Below are positions 29,340 to 37,671 of a stretch of DNA of 64,000 nucleotides, one piece after another. Below the pieces are notes generated by a model. That model was not told where the DNA came from. It saw nothing but the letters and a program-made list of their open reading frames with translations, and did no database searches. Numbering within the stretch: position 1 is the stretch's first letter; each line of letters begins with the position of its first letter. Made by a program: the position numbers and the translations under genes. Source of the stretch: DP-19 sp036496285 (lineage in GTDB: Bacteria; Desulfobacterota; Binatia; UTPRO1); the NCBI GenBank assembly GCA_036496285.1, contig DASXLI010000038.1:46537-110536 (forward strand), given 5' to 3'.

Positions 29340-29423
29340 TGGGCGCCGTGGCGCTCGGGAATGGGTTGAGCGAGTTCCATGCCACGGGCCGACGCCAGGA
29401 AATCGCGGATCTGGCGTGGCACG

Positions 29424-29454
29424 GGCGGGCGCGACGGGCGCCCACGCGCCCGCC
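29424..29454 (-). terminator. Possible terminator hairpin after the small DUF3634-like gene
   Basis: A 10-bp perfect stem, GGCGGGCGCG with CGCGCCCGCC, around an 11-base loop. It lies 17 bases beyond the stop of the minus-strand gene at 29471. There is no T-tract, so the role is tentative. Confidence 0.35.
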
Positions 29455-29470
29455 GCGGCACAGCCGTGTG

Positions 29471-29749
29471 TCAGGGTGAACCGAGGCGCGAGAGGTTGCC
29501 GAGGATGTTGCGGATCGTCTGCTGCACGGCGTCCGGGATGTCACGGCTGAAGGCGACCCGCCGCCGGCCGCCGAAGTCGCGGCGCACGACGACCGTGCCG
29601 CTCGCGATCGGCAGTGGGCGCAGGAGCCGCTGCAGCCGGCGGCGCTCGACCTCCGGCAGCTCGCTGCCCTCGACGGTGACGATGCGGCGGCGCCCCTCGG
29701 TCGCGAAGCGGACGCGCGTGCCGCGCGGTCCGCGCCTACTTAAACGCAC
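29471..29749 (-). CDS. Small protein, DUF3634-like
   Basis: A 92-residue protein. It shows the pattern TEGRRRIVTVEGSELP, IASGTVVVRRDFGG, then RVAFSRDIPDAVQQTIRNIL, similar to DUF3634 proteins of unknown function, which couple a short beta region to a helix ending near RN. The GTG at 29749 overlaps the end of the luciferase-like gene by 14 bases in another frame, so translation is probably coupled to it. No signal peptide is present in this version; family members often have an N-terminal helix that is missing here. Family assignment is tentative. Confidence 0.55.
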   Translation of the reverse strand: MRLSRRGPRGTRVRFATEGRRRIVTVEGSELPEVERRRLQRLLRPLPIASGTVVVRRDFGGRRRVAFSRDIPDAVQQTIRNILGNLSRLGSP

Positions 29750-30749
29750 CGACGATGCGCCGCCAGCGGTCGTCGTCGGCGCCAGGATTGTACGGGACGT
29801 AGAACGCGACGCGATCGAGGATGTCGCCGTACTTCGCCTGGATGGTCGGCGCGATCTGATCATACGTGGCGGTGACGGCGAAGACCTCGAGCATCTCGTC
29901 GGTGATCTCGCGGCCCATGCCGGACCAATCGCCTTTTGCGGCCTTCTCGTTGAGCCGCACGCAGGTGTCGCCCCAGCCGTGCGTCTCGAGGACCCGGATG
30001 TAGGTGCGGGTGGAGGCGTAGAAGGCGATCTGCATCCGCACGGCGTCCTTGGCGCGCTCGATGTCGGCGTCGTTGGCGCCGGTGATGACGAAGGCGCTCG
30101 TCGAGAGCGTGAGGTCGCTCCGCTTGCGGCCACCGGCGGTGAGGCCCTCCTCGACCTCCGGCAGGAGGTGCTCACGCAGGTAGCGGATCGAGTGGAAGGG
30201 ATGGATGTGGAAGCCGTCGCAGAGCTCGCCGGCGAGCCGACACATGTAGGGGTTCACGCCGGCGATGTAGATCGGGATGCCCGGGTGGGCGATCGGCCCG
30301 GGATTGAAGAAGGGCGTCATCAGCGTGAAGCGGTAGTGCTGGCCCTCGAAGGCCGGCTTGGTGCCGCTCTGCCAGCAGTCCCAGATCGCGCGGATCGCCA
30401 GGATCATCTCACGGAGGCGCGGGCCGGGGGCCTCCCAGGGGATGCCGAAGCGGCGCTCGTTGTGGCCTTTCACCTGCGTCCCGAGGCCGAGGATGAAGCG
30501 GCCGTCCGACTGCGCCTGCAGGTCCCAGGCGATCTGCGCGTGGACGAGCGGGCTGCGCGGGAACGCGACCGCGATCGAGGTGCCGAAGCGGATGCGCTTG
30601 GTGTGCTCGGCGACCAGGGCGAGCGGCAGATACGGATCGTGGCTCGTCTCGGCGGTCCAGAGCGCGTCGAAGCCCATGGCATCGGCCGCGCGGGCGTAGT
30701 CGGCGACGGACGAAAGGGCCATCGGGGCGAGAACGGTGTCGAGCTTCAT
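29736..30749 (-). CDS. LLM-class F420-type oxidoreductase (luciferase-like)
   Basis: A 337-residue TIM-barrel enzyme of the bacterial luciferase superfamily, subgroup using coenzyme F420 or FMN. Recognisable parts are ALWTAETSHDPYLPLAL, IRFGTSIAVAFPRSP and SDGRFILGLGTQVKGHNERR. The last is a hallmark of the F420-dependent LLM branch with start MKLDTVLAPM. GGAGG sits eight bases before ATG 30749, which decides the start over an in-frame ATG 33 bases further upstream. The substrate is unknown; no F420 synthesis gene is in the window, so cofactor use is inferred. Confidence 0.87.
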   Translation of the reverse strand: MKLDTVLAPMALSSVADYARAADAMGFDALWTAETSHDPYLPLALVAEHTKRIRFGTSIAVAFPRSPLVHAQIAWDLQAQSDGRFILGLGTQVKGHNERRFGIPWEAPGPRLREMILAIRAIWDCWQSGTKPAFEGQHYRFTLMTPFFNPGPIAHPGIPIYIAGVNPYMCRLAGELCDGFHIHPFHSIRYLREHLLPEVEEGLTAGGRKRSDLTLSTSAFVITGANDADIERAKDAVRMQIAFYASTRTYIRVLETHGWGDTCVRLNEKAAKGDWSGMGREITDEMLEVFAVTATYDQIAPTIQAKYGDILDRVAFYVPYNPGADDDRWRRIVGAFK

Positions 30750-30836
30750 GGGGTGACCTCCGGGCGTGATGCCGGAGGGCATAACGGACCGTTGCCGCTA
30801 TGCCAACACGCCGCGCGCCGTCCGGCTCCGGTCAGG

Positions 30837-31607
30837 TCATGGACCGACGGGCCGCTGGAAGCCGCGCGAGACGAGCGGTGGCACGAGCGGTCCGTGCAGG
30901 CGACCGGCGGGGTTCGAGAGCGGCACGATGCGGTCGGGGATCGGCGCGTTCGGGTTGAACGGCAGCGGTGCGAACGGAATGCCGAACGCGAAGGTGGGAT
31001 AGTCCGACAGCACGACTTGCGGCGGCTGCACGTGCTCGACGATCACGGTGGGCGGCGGCGCCTGCACCACGATGTTCGGCGCCACCACGACCGGCGGGGG
31101 CGGGGGAGGCTCCGGCTCGGCCTGGGGCGGCGGGGCCGCGACCCCGAGGGACGACGCAACGCGGATGGCGGTGGCCTCGGCGCCCGCCTCGGACTGGCCG
31201 AGGCGGCGCGCCCGCCCGGCGGTCCGCGTCGCGGTCACGACCTCCTGGACGACCGCGGGCGAGAGCGGCGCGTTCGGGTACCAGCCCATCGAGGGATAGA
31301 TGCCGACCAGGTGCAGGAGCGACACGGGATCCTGCGAGGGCGAGACCTGCAGGCCGAGCTCGCGCGCCAGGGCCGCGGCGTACATGCTTTGCGTCGGGCC
31401 CGTCGACGGGGGGCCCGGCGGCTCCGGCCGCGCCTTCGCCTGGTAGACCTGCGCGTGATCGCGCTGCGCGTCCGGCACCCGCGACTTGTCGTCGTCGAAG
31501 TGGGTGCGGCCGCTCTCGTCGGTCCAGCGGTAGATCTCCGCCCGCGCCGGGAGGGTGCAAAGGCAGAGCACGAGCGTGGTCGCGACGAGGGGGATGCGCG
31601 TGCGCAT
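30837..31607 (-). CDS. Exported DUF4124-containing protein with Pro-rich region
   Basis: A 256-residue protein. The signal peptide core ATTLVLCLCTLPARA is followed directly by a DUF4124 module (IYRWTDESGRTHFDDDKS). This module also occurs in the lytic transglycosylase at 13.4 kb. The middle contains GLQVSPSQDP and helical sequence. Residues about 155-185 are proline-rich (PEPEPPPPPPVVV type), and the C terminus is rich in Pro, Phe and hydrophobic residues (FAFGIPFAPLPFNPNAPIP). It is probably periplasmic or envelope-associated; function unknown. Upstream on this strand lie the tRNA genes. Confidence 0.7.
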   Translation of the reverse strand: MRTRIPLVATTLVLCLCTLPARAEIYRWTDESGRTHFDDDKSRVPDAQRDHAQVYQAKARPEPPGPPSTGPTQSMYAAALARELGLQVSPSQDPVSLLHLVGIYPSMGWYPNAPLSPAVVQEVVTATRTAGRARRLGQSEAGAEATAIRVASSLGVAAPPPQAEPEPPPPPPVVVAPNIVVQAPPPTVIVEHVQPPQVVLSDYPTFAFGIPFAPLPFNPNAPIPDRIVPLSNPAGRLHGPLVPPLVSRGFQRPVGP

Positions 31608-31764
31608 GAGGCGATTCTAGGAGCATCGGGATCCCCAAACAACGTGGAGTTCCGGAGGCCGGCCGCGACGTAGGCGCCGCGCGCGTGTTGCGATCGGGTG
31701 CGTGTTCCCATGCAGGTGCGTGGTTGCCGGTCGGGAGGGGGCTGTAGTATGCATCACCCTCTCC

Positions 31765-31837
31765 GGCGGCGTACCCAAGTGGTTAAGGGAGAGGTCTGCA
31801 AAACCTCGATGCAGCGGTTCGAATCCGCTCGCCGCCT
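31765..31837 (+). tRNA. tRNA-Cys (anticodon GCA)
   Basis: The acceptor GGCGGCG (31765-31771) pairs with CGCCGCC (31830-31836), with discriminator T as expected for tRNA-Cys. The anticodon stem GAGGT/ACCTC encloses CTGCAAA (anticodon GCA). The T arm AGCGGTTCGAATCCGCT is normal. CCA is not encoded. A TAGTAT box at 31745-31750 is a possible -10 element, without a convincing -35. Confidence 0.96.
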
Positions 31838-31859
31838 TTCGCGTTGTGGCCTTCGCGGC

Positions 31860-31898
31860 GTGCCGCGCAGCGACCGCCGTCGCGGGTGTGCGCGGCAC
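31860..31898. other. Nested stem-loop between tRNA-Cys and tRNA-Leu
   Basis: The outer 9-bp stem GTGCCGCGC (31860-31868) pairs with GCGCGGCAC (31890-31898), enclosing an inner 5-bp stem GCGAC/GTCGC at 31870-31883. It may act as a processing or termination structure in a joint tRNA transcript. Confidence 0.35.
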
Positions 31899-31902
31899 CC
31901 GG

Positions 31903-31989
31903 GCCGGGGTGGTGGAACTCGGTAGACACACGGGGCTTAAAACTCCGTGGGGGTTCGCCCCCGTGCGGGTTCAAGTCCCGCCCCCGGCA
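31903..31989 (+). tRNA. tRNA-Leu (anticodon UAA)
   Basis: An 87-base class II tRNA. The acceptor GCCGGGG pairs with CCCCGGC (31982-31988), with discriminator A. The anticodon stem CGGGG/CTCCG (one G-U pair) holds CTTAAAA with anticodon TAA. A long variable arm GTGGGGGTTCGCCCCCGT and T arm GCGGGTTCAAGTCCCGC complete it. Confidence 0.96.
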
Positions 31990-32076
31990 CTGCACGCGAC
32001 GCGCCGCTCGCCTCCGGCACCGGGGCGCGCTCGCTCTCGCCGGTCAACGTGCGACCTGCTAGAGCTATCGGCTTCC

Positions 32077-32136
32077 ATGAGCCCACGGATCGCCCGAGGG
32101 GTACCGGTGAACGGGCGGCGTTCCGCGTTCGCATGA
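32077..32136 (+). other. Possible 19-codon leader ORF
   Basis: ATG 32077 opens 19 codons (starting MSPRIARG) whose TGA overlaps the ATG of the glycosidase/GT2 gene as ATGA. The overlap is the only support; no ribosome site is clear, so it may be chance. Confidence 0.2.
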
Positions 32137-34685
32137 CGCCGCTTGCCGCGAGCCCCGCGGCCCGCGTCGTCGCCGCGCCCGCCCGGACCGACGCCGCAGG
32201 CCCGCCGACCGTCCAGGGCAAGTTCTTCTGGACCGGGGGTGAGAAGTTCTACCTGCGTGCCGTGTCGTACGGTCCGTTCGCGCCGGCGTCGCACGGCTCG
32301 CAGTTCCCCGAGCGCGACGTGGTCGAGCGTGACCTCACGCTCATCCGCGAGCTCGGGGCGAACGTCATCCGTACGTTCACGGTGCCGCCGCGCTGGCTGC
32401 TCGACCGGGCCGAGGTGCACGGCCTGCGGGTGATGATCGGCATTCCATGGTCGCAGCACGTCTGCTTCCTCGACTCGCCGACGACCGTCGAGGAGATCCG
32501 CGAGACCATCCGGCGCGCGGTGCGCGACTCGGCCAATCACCCGGGGGTCTTCGCCTACATGATCGGCAACGAGATCCCGCCGGACATCGTCCGCTGGTAC
32601 GGACCGACGCGCATCGAGCGCTTCCTCGGCTTGCTGCGGGATGACGTGAAGGCGATCGTGCCGGCGGCGCTCGTGAGCTACGCCAACTTCCCGCCGACCG
32701 AGTACCTCGACCTGGCCGACATCGATTTCGTCTGCTTCAACGTCTACCTGCACGACGAGGGCGCGTTCCGCCGCTACCTCGGCCGCCTGCAGAACCTCGC
32801 GAGCGACCGGCCGCTCGTGCTCACCGAGCACGGCATCGACTCGCACCGCCTCGGCGCCGCTACCCAGGCCGAGATCCTGGCTTGGCAGGTACGCGGCGCG
32901 TTCGCCTCCGGCGTCGCCGGCACTTGCGTCTTCTCCTGGACCGACGATTGGTTCACGGGCGGGCACCAGATCGAGGACTGGGCATTCGGCCTCGTCACCC
33001 GCGACCGCAAGCCAAAGCCGGCCTACCGCGCGGTGCAGGCGGAGTTCAGCGGCGACCTGCCGCCGCCCTTACCGCGCTACCCGCGGGTGTCGGTGGTGAT
33101 CTGTGCCTACAACGCGGAGCGCACGATGGACGCGTGCCTCGCGTCGCTGCGCACGCTGCGCTACCCCGACTACGAGGTGGTGGTCGTCAACGACGGCTCG
33201 AAGGACGCGACGCAGGCGATCGCCGAGCGCTACCCCGAGTTCATCCTCATCAACCAGGAGAACCGCGGCCTCTCGGTGGCGCGCAACATCGGGGCGGCAC
33301 GCGCGACCGGCGAGATCATCGCCTACACCGACTCCGACTGCGTCGTCGATCCGGACTGGCTGTCGTACCTGGTCGACAAGTTCGTCGACGGCGGGTACGT
33401 CGCGGTCGGTGGGCCGAACTTCCCGCCGCCCGAGGACAGCGCGGTCGCCGCGTACGTCGCGGCGTCCCCCGGCGGACCGACGCACGTCCTGCTGAACGAC
33501 GAGGTGGCGGAGCACATCCCGGGCTGCAACATGGCGTTCACCAAACGTGCGCTCGAGGAGGTCGGCGGCTTCGAGGCGATCTTCGCCGCCGCCGGTGACG
33601 ACGTGGATCTCTGCTGGCGCCTGCAGAACCGCGGCCACGTCATCGGCTTCAGCCCTGCGGCGATGGTGTGGCACTTCCGCCGCAACACCGTGCGCGACTA
33701 CCTCAAGCAGCAGCGCGGCTACGGCAAGGCCGAGGCGCTGCTCTATTTCAAGCATCCGTATCGCTTCAACATGCTCGGGCAGTCGCGCTGGCTCGGCCGC
33801 ATCTACGGTGACTTCACGACGTCGCTCTTCTCGCGCCGTCCCATCATCTACTCGGGCACGTTCGGCCGCGGGCTCTTCCAGACACTCTACGAGCCGCCGT
33901 CGTCGCTCTTCGCGTATCTGCCGTTCACGCTCGAGTGGAACGTGTTCGCGCTCATGTTGCTGGTGGCGGCGCTGGCCGCCGGCCGCAATCTCATGCTCGC
34001 GATCGTCCCGCTCGGGATCACGCTCGTCTCGTCCGTGGTGAGCGCGATGCAGGCCCGCATCGAGCCGCACTACGACGACTGGCGCGGGCGGGCGATGGTC
34101 GCGCTGCTCATCTATCTCGGGCCGCTCCTACGCAGCTGGGAGCGCTATCGCTGGCGCATCAAGGGCCTGATCGACGTCGAGCGCATCCGCGAGGCCGAGC
34201 CGCGGCAGCGCCCGCGGGTCCGCTGGCTGGCGCGCGAGTTCCACCTGCGGTACTGGAGCGACAGCGGGCAGGAAAAGGAAGAGCTGCTCGAGGGCGTCAT
34301 CGGGTTCCTCCTGCCGCGCAAGTACCTCATCGCCCACGACCTCGGCTGGAGCGGCTGGGATCTCGAGATCCACCGCGGCATCTGGGCGAAGTCGCAGGTG
34401 CGGGTCGCGGTCGAGAACCACGGAGGGCTGCGACGGCTCTTCAACGTGCGCTGCACCGTGAAGACGTCGCGCGCCGCCAAATTCGCGCTCGGCGGCCTCG
34501 CCGGCCTGCTGGCGCTCGGGGCATATCTCCTCGTGCCGGAGCTGCTGGCGGTGGCGATCGTCCTCGGCGTGCTGACCGGGCTCTCGGTCGGCTACCAGAG
34601 CTTCGTCGTCGGGCGCGTCATGTACCATGTGAGCGAGATCGTTGCGGAGCGAATCGGGCTCGTCCCCGTGGAGCCGAGCCACTGA
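32133..34685 (+). CDS. Glycosidase-like domain fused to membrane GT2 glycosyltransferase
   Basis: An 850-residue fusion. Residues about 30-310 resemble a clan A glycoside hydrolase barrel: the acid/base pair Asn146-Glu147 in IGNEIPPDI and candidate nucleophile Glu232 in VLTEHGIDS, with FSWTDDWF near the barrel end. Residues about 318-560 form a GT2 domain: SVVICAYNAERTM, VVVNDGSKDA, YTDSDCVVDPDW, and GDDVDLCWRLQ. QQRGYGKAE stands where processive enzymes have QxxRW. Hydrophobic helices follow around 600-650 and again near the C terminus (about 790-830). I chose ATG 32133; upstream frame would run into tRNA-Leu. First gene of a seven-gene block. Likely builds or trims a glycan at the inner membrane; donor and acceptor unknown. 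Confidence 0.85.
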   Translation: MTPLAASPAARVVAAPARTDAAGPPTVQGKFFWTGGEKFYLRAVSYGPFAPASHGSQFPERDVVERDLTLIRELGANVIRTFTVPPRWLLDRAEVHGLRVMIGIPWSQHVCFLDSPTTVEEIRETIRRAVRDSANHPGVFAYMIGNEIPPDIVRWYGPTRIERFLGLLRDDVKAIVPAALVSYANFPPTEYLDLADIDFVCFNVYLHDEGAFRRYLGRLQNLASDRPLVLTEHGIDSHRLGAATQAEILAWQVRGAFASGVAGTCVFSWTDDWFTGGHQIEDWAFGLVTRDRKPKPAYRAVQAEFSGDLPPPLPRYPRVSVVICAYNAERTMDACLASLRTLRYPDYEVVVVNDGSKDATQAIAERYPEFILINQENRGLSVARNIGAARATGEIIAYTDSDCVVDPDWLSYLVDKFVDGGYVAVGGPNFPPPEDSAVAAYVAASPGGPTHVLLNDEVAEHIPGCNMAFTKRALEEVGGFEAIFAAAGDDVDLCWRLQNRGHVIGFSPAAMVWHFRRNTVRDYLKQQRGYGKAEALLYFKHPYRFNMLGQSRWLGRIYGDFTTSLFSRRPIIYSGTFGRGLFQTLYEPPSSLFAYLPFTLEWNVFALMLLVAALAAGRNLMLAIVPLGITLVSSVVSAMQARIEPHYDDWRGRAMVALLIYLGPLLRSWERYRWRIKGLIDVERIREAEPRQRPRVRWLAREFHLRYWSDSGQEKEELLEGVIGFLLPRKYLIAHDLGWSGWDLEIHRGIWAKSQVRVAVENHGGLRRLFNVRCTVKTSRAAKFALGGLAGLLALGAYLLVPELLAVAIVLGVLTGLSVGYQSFVVGRVMYHVSEIVAERIGLVPVEPSH

Positions 34686-36499
34686 GCGACGCCGGCGACT
34701 CCGCGGCGCCGCGGCGGCGCTTCCCGCTGGCGCACACGATCGCGCAGTACCTCCGTCCGTACCGGATGCAGTTTGCGGCCGCCGTGGCACAGGTGCTCTT
34801 GATCAGCGTCTGCGAGCTGCTGAAGCCCTGGCCGCTGAAGCTCGTCGTCGACAACGTGGTCGGCCACGAGCCGCTCGCGCTGCCCGGGTTCAGCGGGCTC
34901 GATCCGCGCACGCTACTGATGGTCGCCTGCGGAGGGTTGGTCGTGCTCTACGCGGCGCTCGCGGCGCTCAGCGTGGTCAACAACGCCACCACGATCACCA
35001 TCGGGCAGCGCATGGTGAACGACCTGCGGCTCGATCTCTACCAGCACCTGCAGCGGCTCTCGATGCGCTTCCACAGCACGCGCGAGGTCGGGGATCTCCT
35101 GTACCGGGTCATCGCCGACACGTTCGCGATCCAGACGCTCAGCATGAACGGCGTCTTCCCGATCATCACGTCGGCGGCGATGTTCCTCGGGATGATGGGG
35201 GTGATGCTGCGAATGGACTGGCAGCTCACCCTGCTGGCGCTGGCGGTCTGCCCGTTCATCTTCGTCGGCATCTCGTTCATGGGACGGCGCATCACCGAGG
35301 TCGCGACCGACGCCCGCCAGAAGGAGAGCCGCCTCTACTCGGTCACCCAGCGCGGCATCTCGGCGATCCGCGTCATCCAGGCGTTCACCACGGAAGAGGA
35401 GGAGGCGCGGCGGTTCGCGACGTCGAGCAGCGAGAGCCTGCGGGCGAACCTGCGGCTCTACGTCCTGCAGACCGTCTACTCCTCGCTCATCAACGTCGTC
35501 GTCGCGGTCGGGACGGCGCTCGTGCTCTGGGTCGGCGTCTCGCACGTGCTCGCCGGCACCTTGAGCGTCGGCCAGGTGCTGGTGTTCACGACCTATCTCG
35601 CGTCGCTCTACGCGCCGATCAACAGCGTGAGCCAGACGATCGGCATGGTGCAAGGCGCGGCGGCAGGGGCGCGGCGCGTGCTCGAGATCCTGGAGACGAC
35701 ACCCGACCTGCCCGACGGGCGCCGCGCCGTCGACGGTGCGGCGCTGCGCGGCGAGGTGCGCTTCGAGCACGTCGACTTCGCCTACGTCGCCGGACGCCCG
35801 GTGCTGCTCGACGTCGACCTGACGGCGCAGGCCGGCCAGGTGCTGGCGATCGTCGGCCCGACCGGCGTCGGCAAGAGCACGCTCGTCAGCCTGGTGGCGC
35901 GCTTCTACGATCCCGTCGCGGGGCGCGTGCTGCTCGACGGCGTCGATCTGCGCGAGTTCCGCCTGCGCGAGCTGCGCAGCCGCATCGCCATGGTGCTGCA
36001 GCCGGCGTTCGTCTTCCCGACCAGCGTCCGCGAGAACATCGCCTACGGCCGGCCGTTCGCGAGCGAGGCGGAGATTGCGCGCGCCGCGCATCTGGCGCAG
36101 CTCGACGGCTTCCTCGCGCGGCTGCCCGAGGGGCTCGCGACCCAGATCGGTGAGCAGGGCGCGACCGTGTCGGAGGGCGAGCGCCAGCGCATCACGATCG
36201 CCCGCGCCATCCTGCGCGACGCGCCGATCCTCATCCTCGACGAGCCGACGTCGGCGCTCGACGCCGAGACCGAGGCTCTCATCATCGCGGCGCTGCGCGA
36301 GCTGATGCGGGGACGGACGACGTTCGTGATCGCGCACCGGTTGTCGACCATCCGGCATGCGGATCAGATCGTCGTCCTGCGCGACGGCACGGTCGCGGAG
36401 ACGGGACGCTTCGACGAGCTGGTCGAGCGCGGCGGTGCGTTCACCCGCCTCTACGAGGCGCAGTTCGGAAAGCCGGTGAAACGTGGTGCGGCGGGGTAG
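34682..36499 (+). CDS. ABC exporter, fused membrane and ATPase domains
   Basis: A half-transporter of about 605 residues. The membrane part is roughly residues 25-320 (start HTIAQYLRPYRMQF), with several helices. The ATPase has Walker A VGPTGVGKST near residue 391, Q-loop MVLQPAFVFPTS, Walker B ILILDEPTSALD near 515 and IAHRLST. The signature loop reads TVSEGERQR rather than LSGGQ, a degenerate form. No ATG, GTG or TTG exists in frame before residue 29, where ATG 34766 would cut the first helix. CTG 34682, overlapping the previous TGA, is therefore the best start. It would flip or export the product of the flanking glycosyltransferases. Homodimer expected. Confidence 0.88.
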   Translation: MSDAGDSAAPRRRFPLAHTIAQYLRPYRMQFAAAVAQVLLISVCELLKPWPLKLVVDNVVGHEPLALPGFSGLDPRTLLMVACGGLVVLYAALAALSVVNNATTITIGQRMVNDLRLDLYQHLQRLSMRFHSTREVGDLLYRVIADTFAIQTLSMNGVFPIITSAAMFLGMMGVMLRMDWQLTLLALAVCPFIFVGISFMGRRITEVATDARQKESRLYSVTQRGISAIRVIQAFTTEEEEARRFATSSSESLRANLRLYVLQTVYSSLINVVVAVGTALVLWVGVSHVLAGTLSVGQVLVFTTYLASLYAPINSVSQTIGMVQGAAAGARRVLEILETTPDLPDGRRAVDGAALRGEVRFEHVDFAYVAGRPVLLDVDLTAQAGQVLAIVGPTGVGKSTLVSLVARFYDPVAGRVLLDGVDLREFRLRELRSRIAMVLQPAFVFPTSVRENIAYGRPFASEAEIARAAHLAQLDGFLARLPEGLATQIGEQGATVSEGERQRITIARAILRDAPILILDEPTSALDAETEALIIAALRELMRGRTTFVIAHRLSTIRHADQIVVLRDGTVAETGRFDELVERGGAFTRLYEAQFGKPVKRGAAG

Positions 36500-37661
36500 G
36501 ACCGGTCCCCGGGCACGGGTCGTCGTGCTCGGCATCGCCGCGCAGTATCCGCTGGCGGGGGTGACGTGGCAGGCGGTGCACTACCTCGAGGGGCTGCGGG
36601 CGATCGGCTGCGAGGTCTTCTACGTCGAGGACTCGGGCGCGCCGCCCTACGACCCCGCATGCGGCGGCATCGCGATCGACGCGTCCGCCAACGTCGCCTT
36701 CCTCGCCGCGATCATGCGACGCTGCGGTCTCGCCGAGCGCTGGGCGTACTGGGACGGCCAGGCCGACGTCTGGCACGGCATGGGGCGCGAGCGGGTGATG
36801 CGGCTCTACGGCGAGGTGGATGCGATCGTGAACCTGTGCGGCGCGACGCATCCGCGTCCCGAGCACCGGCAGGGTGCACGGCTCTGCTACGTCGAGACCG
36901 ACCCGGTCGTCGAGCAGATGCGGGTCGCGAACGGCGACGCGCGCAGCATCGCCTTCCTCGAGGCGCACGACGTGCTGTTTACCTACGGCGAGCTCATCGG
37001 CACGCCGTCCTGCGCGGTGCCGGTCGAGCGCTTCACCTGGCTGCCCACCCGGCCGCCGGTCGTGCTCGACGAGTGGACGCCGTCGCCGCCCGGCGCCGCG
37101 TACCGTTCGATCGCCACCTGGGAAAACAAGGGCAAGGACGTGACGTTCCGCGGCGAGACGTATCAGTGGACGAAGCACCGCAACTTCGTCCGCATGATCG
37201 ACGTGCCACGGCGGAGCGGCATACCCTTCGAGCTCGCCATGGACCCCCTGGACGACCCCGTGCGCCGCGACCTCGCCGCTCATGGCTGGACGCTCGTCGA
37301 TCCGCGCCCGCTCTCGGCCGACCTCGACGCGTACCGGCGGTTCGTGCAGGAGGCGCGCGGCGAGTTCACGGTCGCCAAGGACGTGTACGTGCGCCCGCGC
37401 AGCGGCTGGTTCAGCGACCGTAGCGTCTGCTTCCTCGCGGCCGGCAAGCCCGTCGTCACCCAGGAGACGGGCTTCAGCGAGGTGGTGCCGGCGGGACGGG
37501 GCTTGCTGAGCTTCGCGACGCCGGAGGAGGCGGTCGCGGCCGTGCGGGCCGTCGAGGCGGATCCGGAGACGCACGGCCGGGCGGCACGCGAGATCGCGGC
37601 AGAGTACTTCGCGGCGGAGCGGGTGCTCGGCGCGATGCTCGACGCGGCCGGGATCGGGTGA
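36483..37661 (+). CDS. Glycosyltransferase-like protein, first of three tandem paralogs
   Basis: A 392-residue protein with a GT-B-like layout: an N-terminal Rossmann start (VVVLGIAAQYPLAGVTW) and YVEDSG. It then has YVETDP, HDVLFTYGELIGTPSC, and a C-terminal half with GEFTVAKDVYVRPRSGWFSD near residues 293-312 and KPVVTQETGF. The latter resembles the donor-binding end of CgeB-type glycosyltransferases. The same landmarks occur in the next two genes. The start is GTG 36483, overlapping the ABC gene by 17 bases. No signal peptide or membrane span, so cytoplasmic action is expected. Donor sugar is unknown. Confidence 0.65.
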   Translation: MVRRGRTGPRARVVVLGIAAQYPLAGVTWQAVHYLEGLRAIGCEVFYVEDSGAPPYDPACGGIAIDASANVAFLAAIMRRCGLAERWAYWDGQADVWHGMGRERVMRLYGEVDAIVNLCGATHPRPEHRQGARLCYVETDPVVEQMRVANGDARSIAFLEAHDVLFTYGELIGTPSCAVPVERFTWLPTRPPVVLDEWTPSPPGAAYRSIATWENKGKDVTFRGETYQWTKHRNFVRMIDVPRRSGIPFELAMDPLDDPVRRDLAAHGWTLVDPRPLSADLDAYRRFVQEARGEFTVAKDVYVRPRSGWFSDRSVCFLAAGKPVVTQETGFSEVVPAGRGLLSFATPEEAVAAVRAVEADPETHGRAAREIAAEYFAAERVLGAMLDAAGIG

Positions 37662-37671
37662 GAGAGGGCGC

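Noticed and set aside
31765..32132. tRNA-Leu as an integration site for the neighbouring glycan block
   Set aside because: No integrase, no direct repeat of the tRNA end further right and no change in base composition could be seen by eye.
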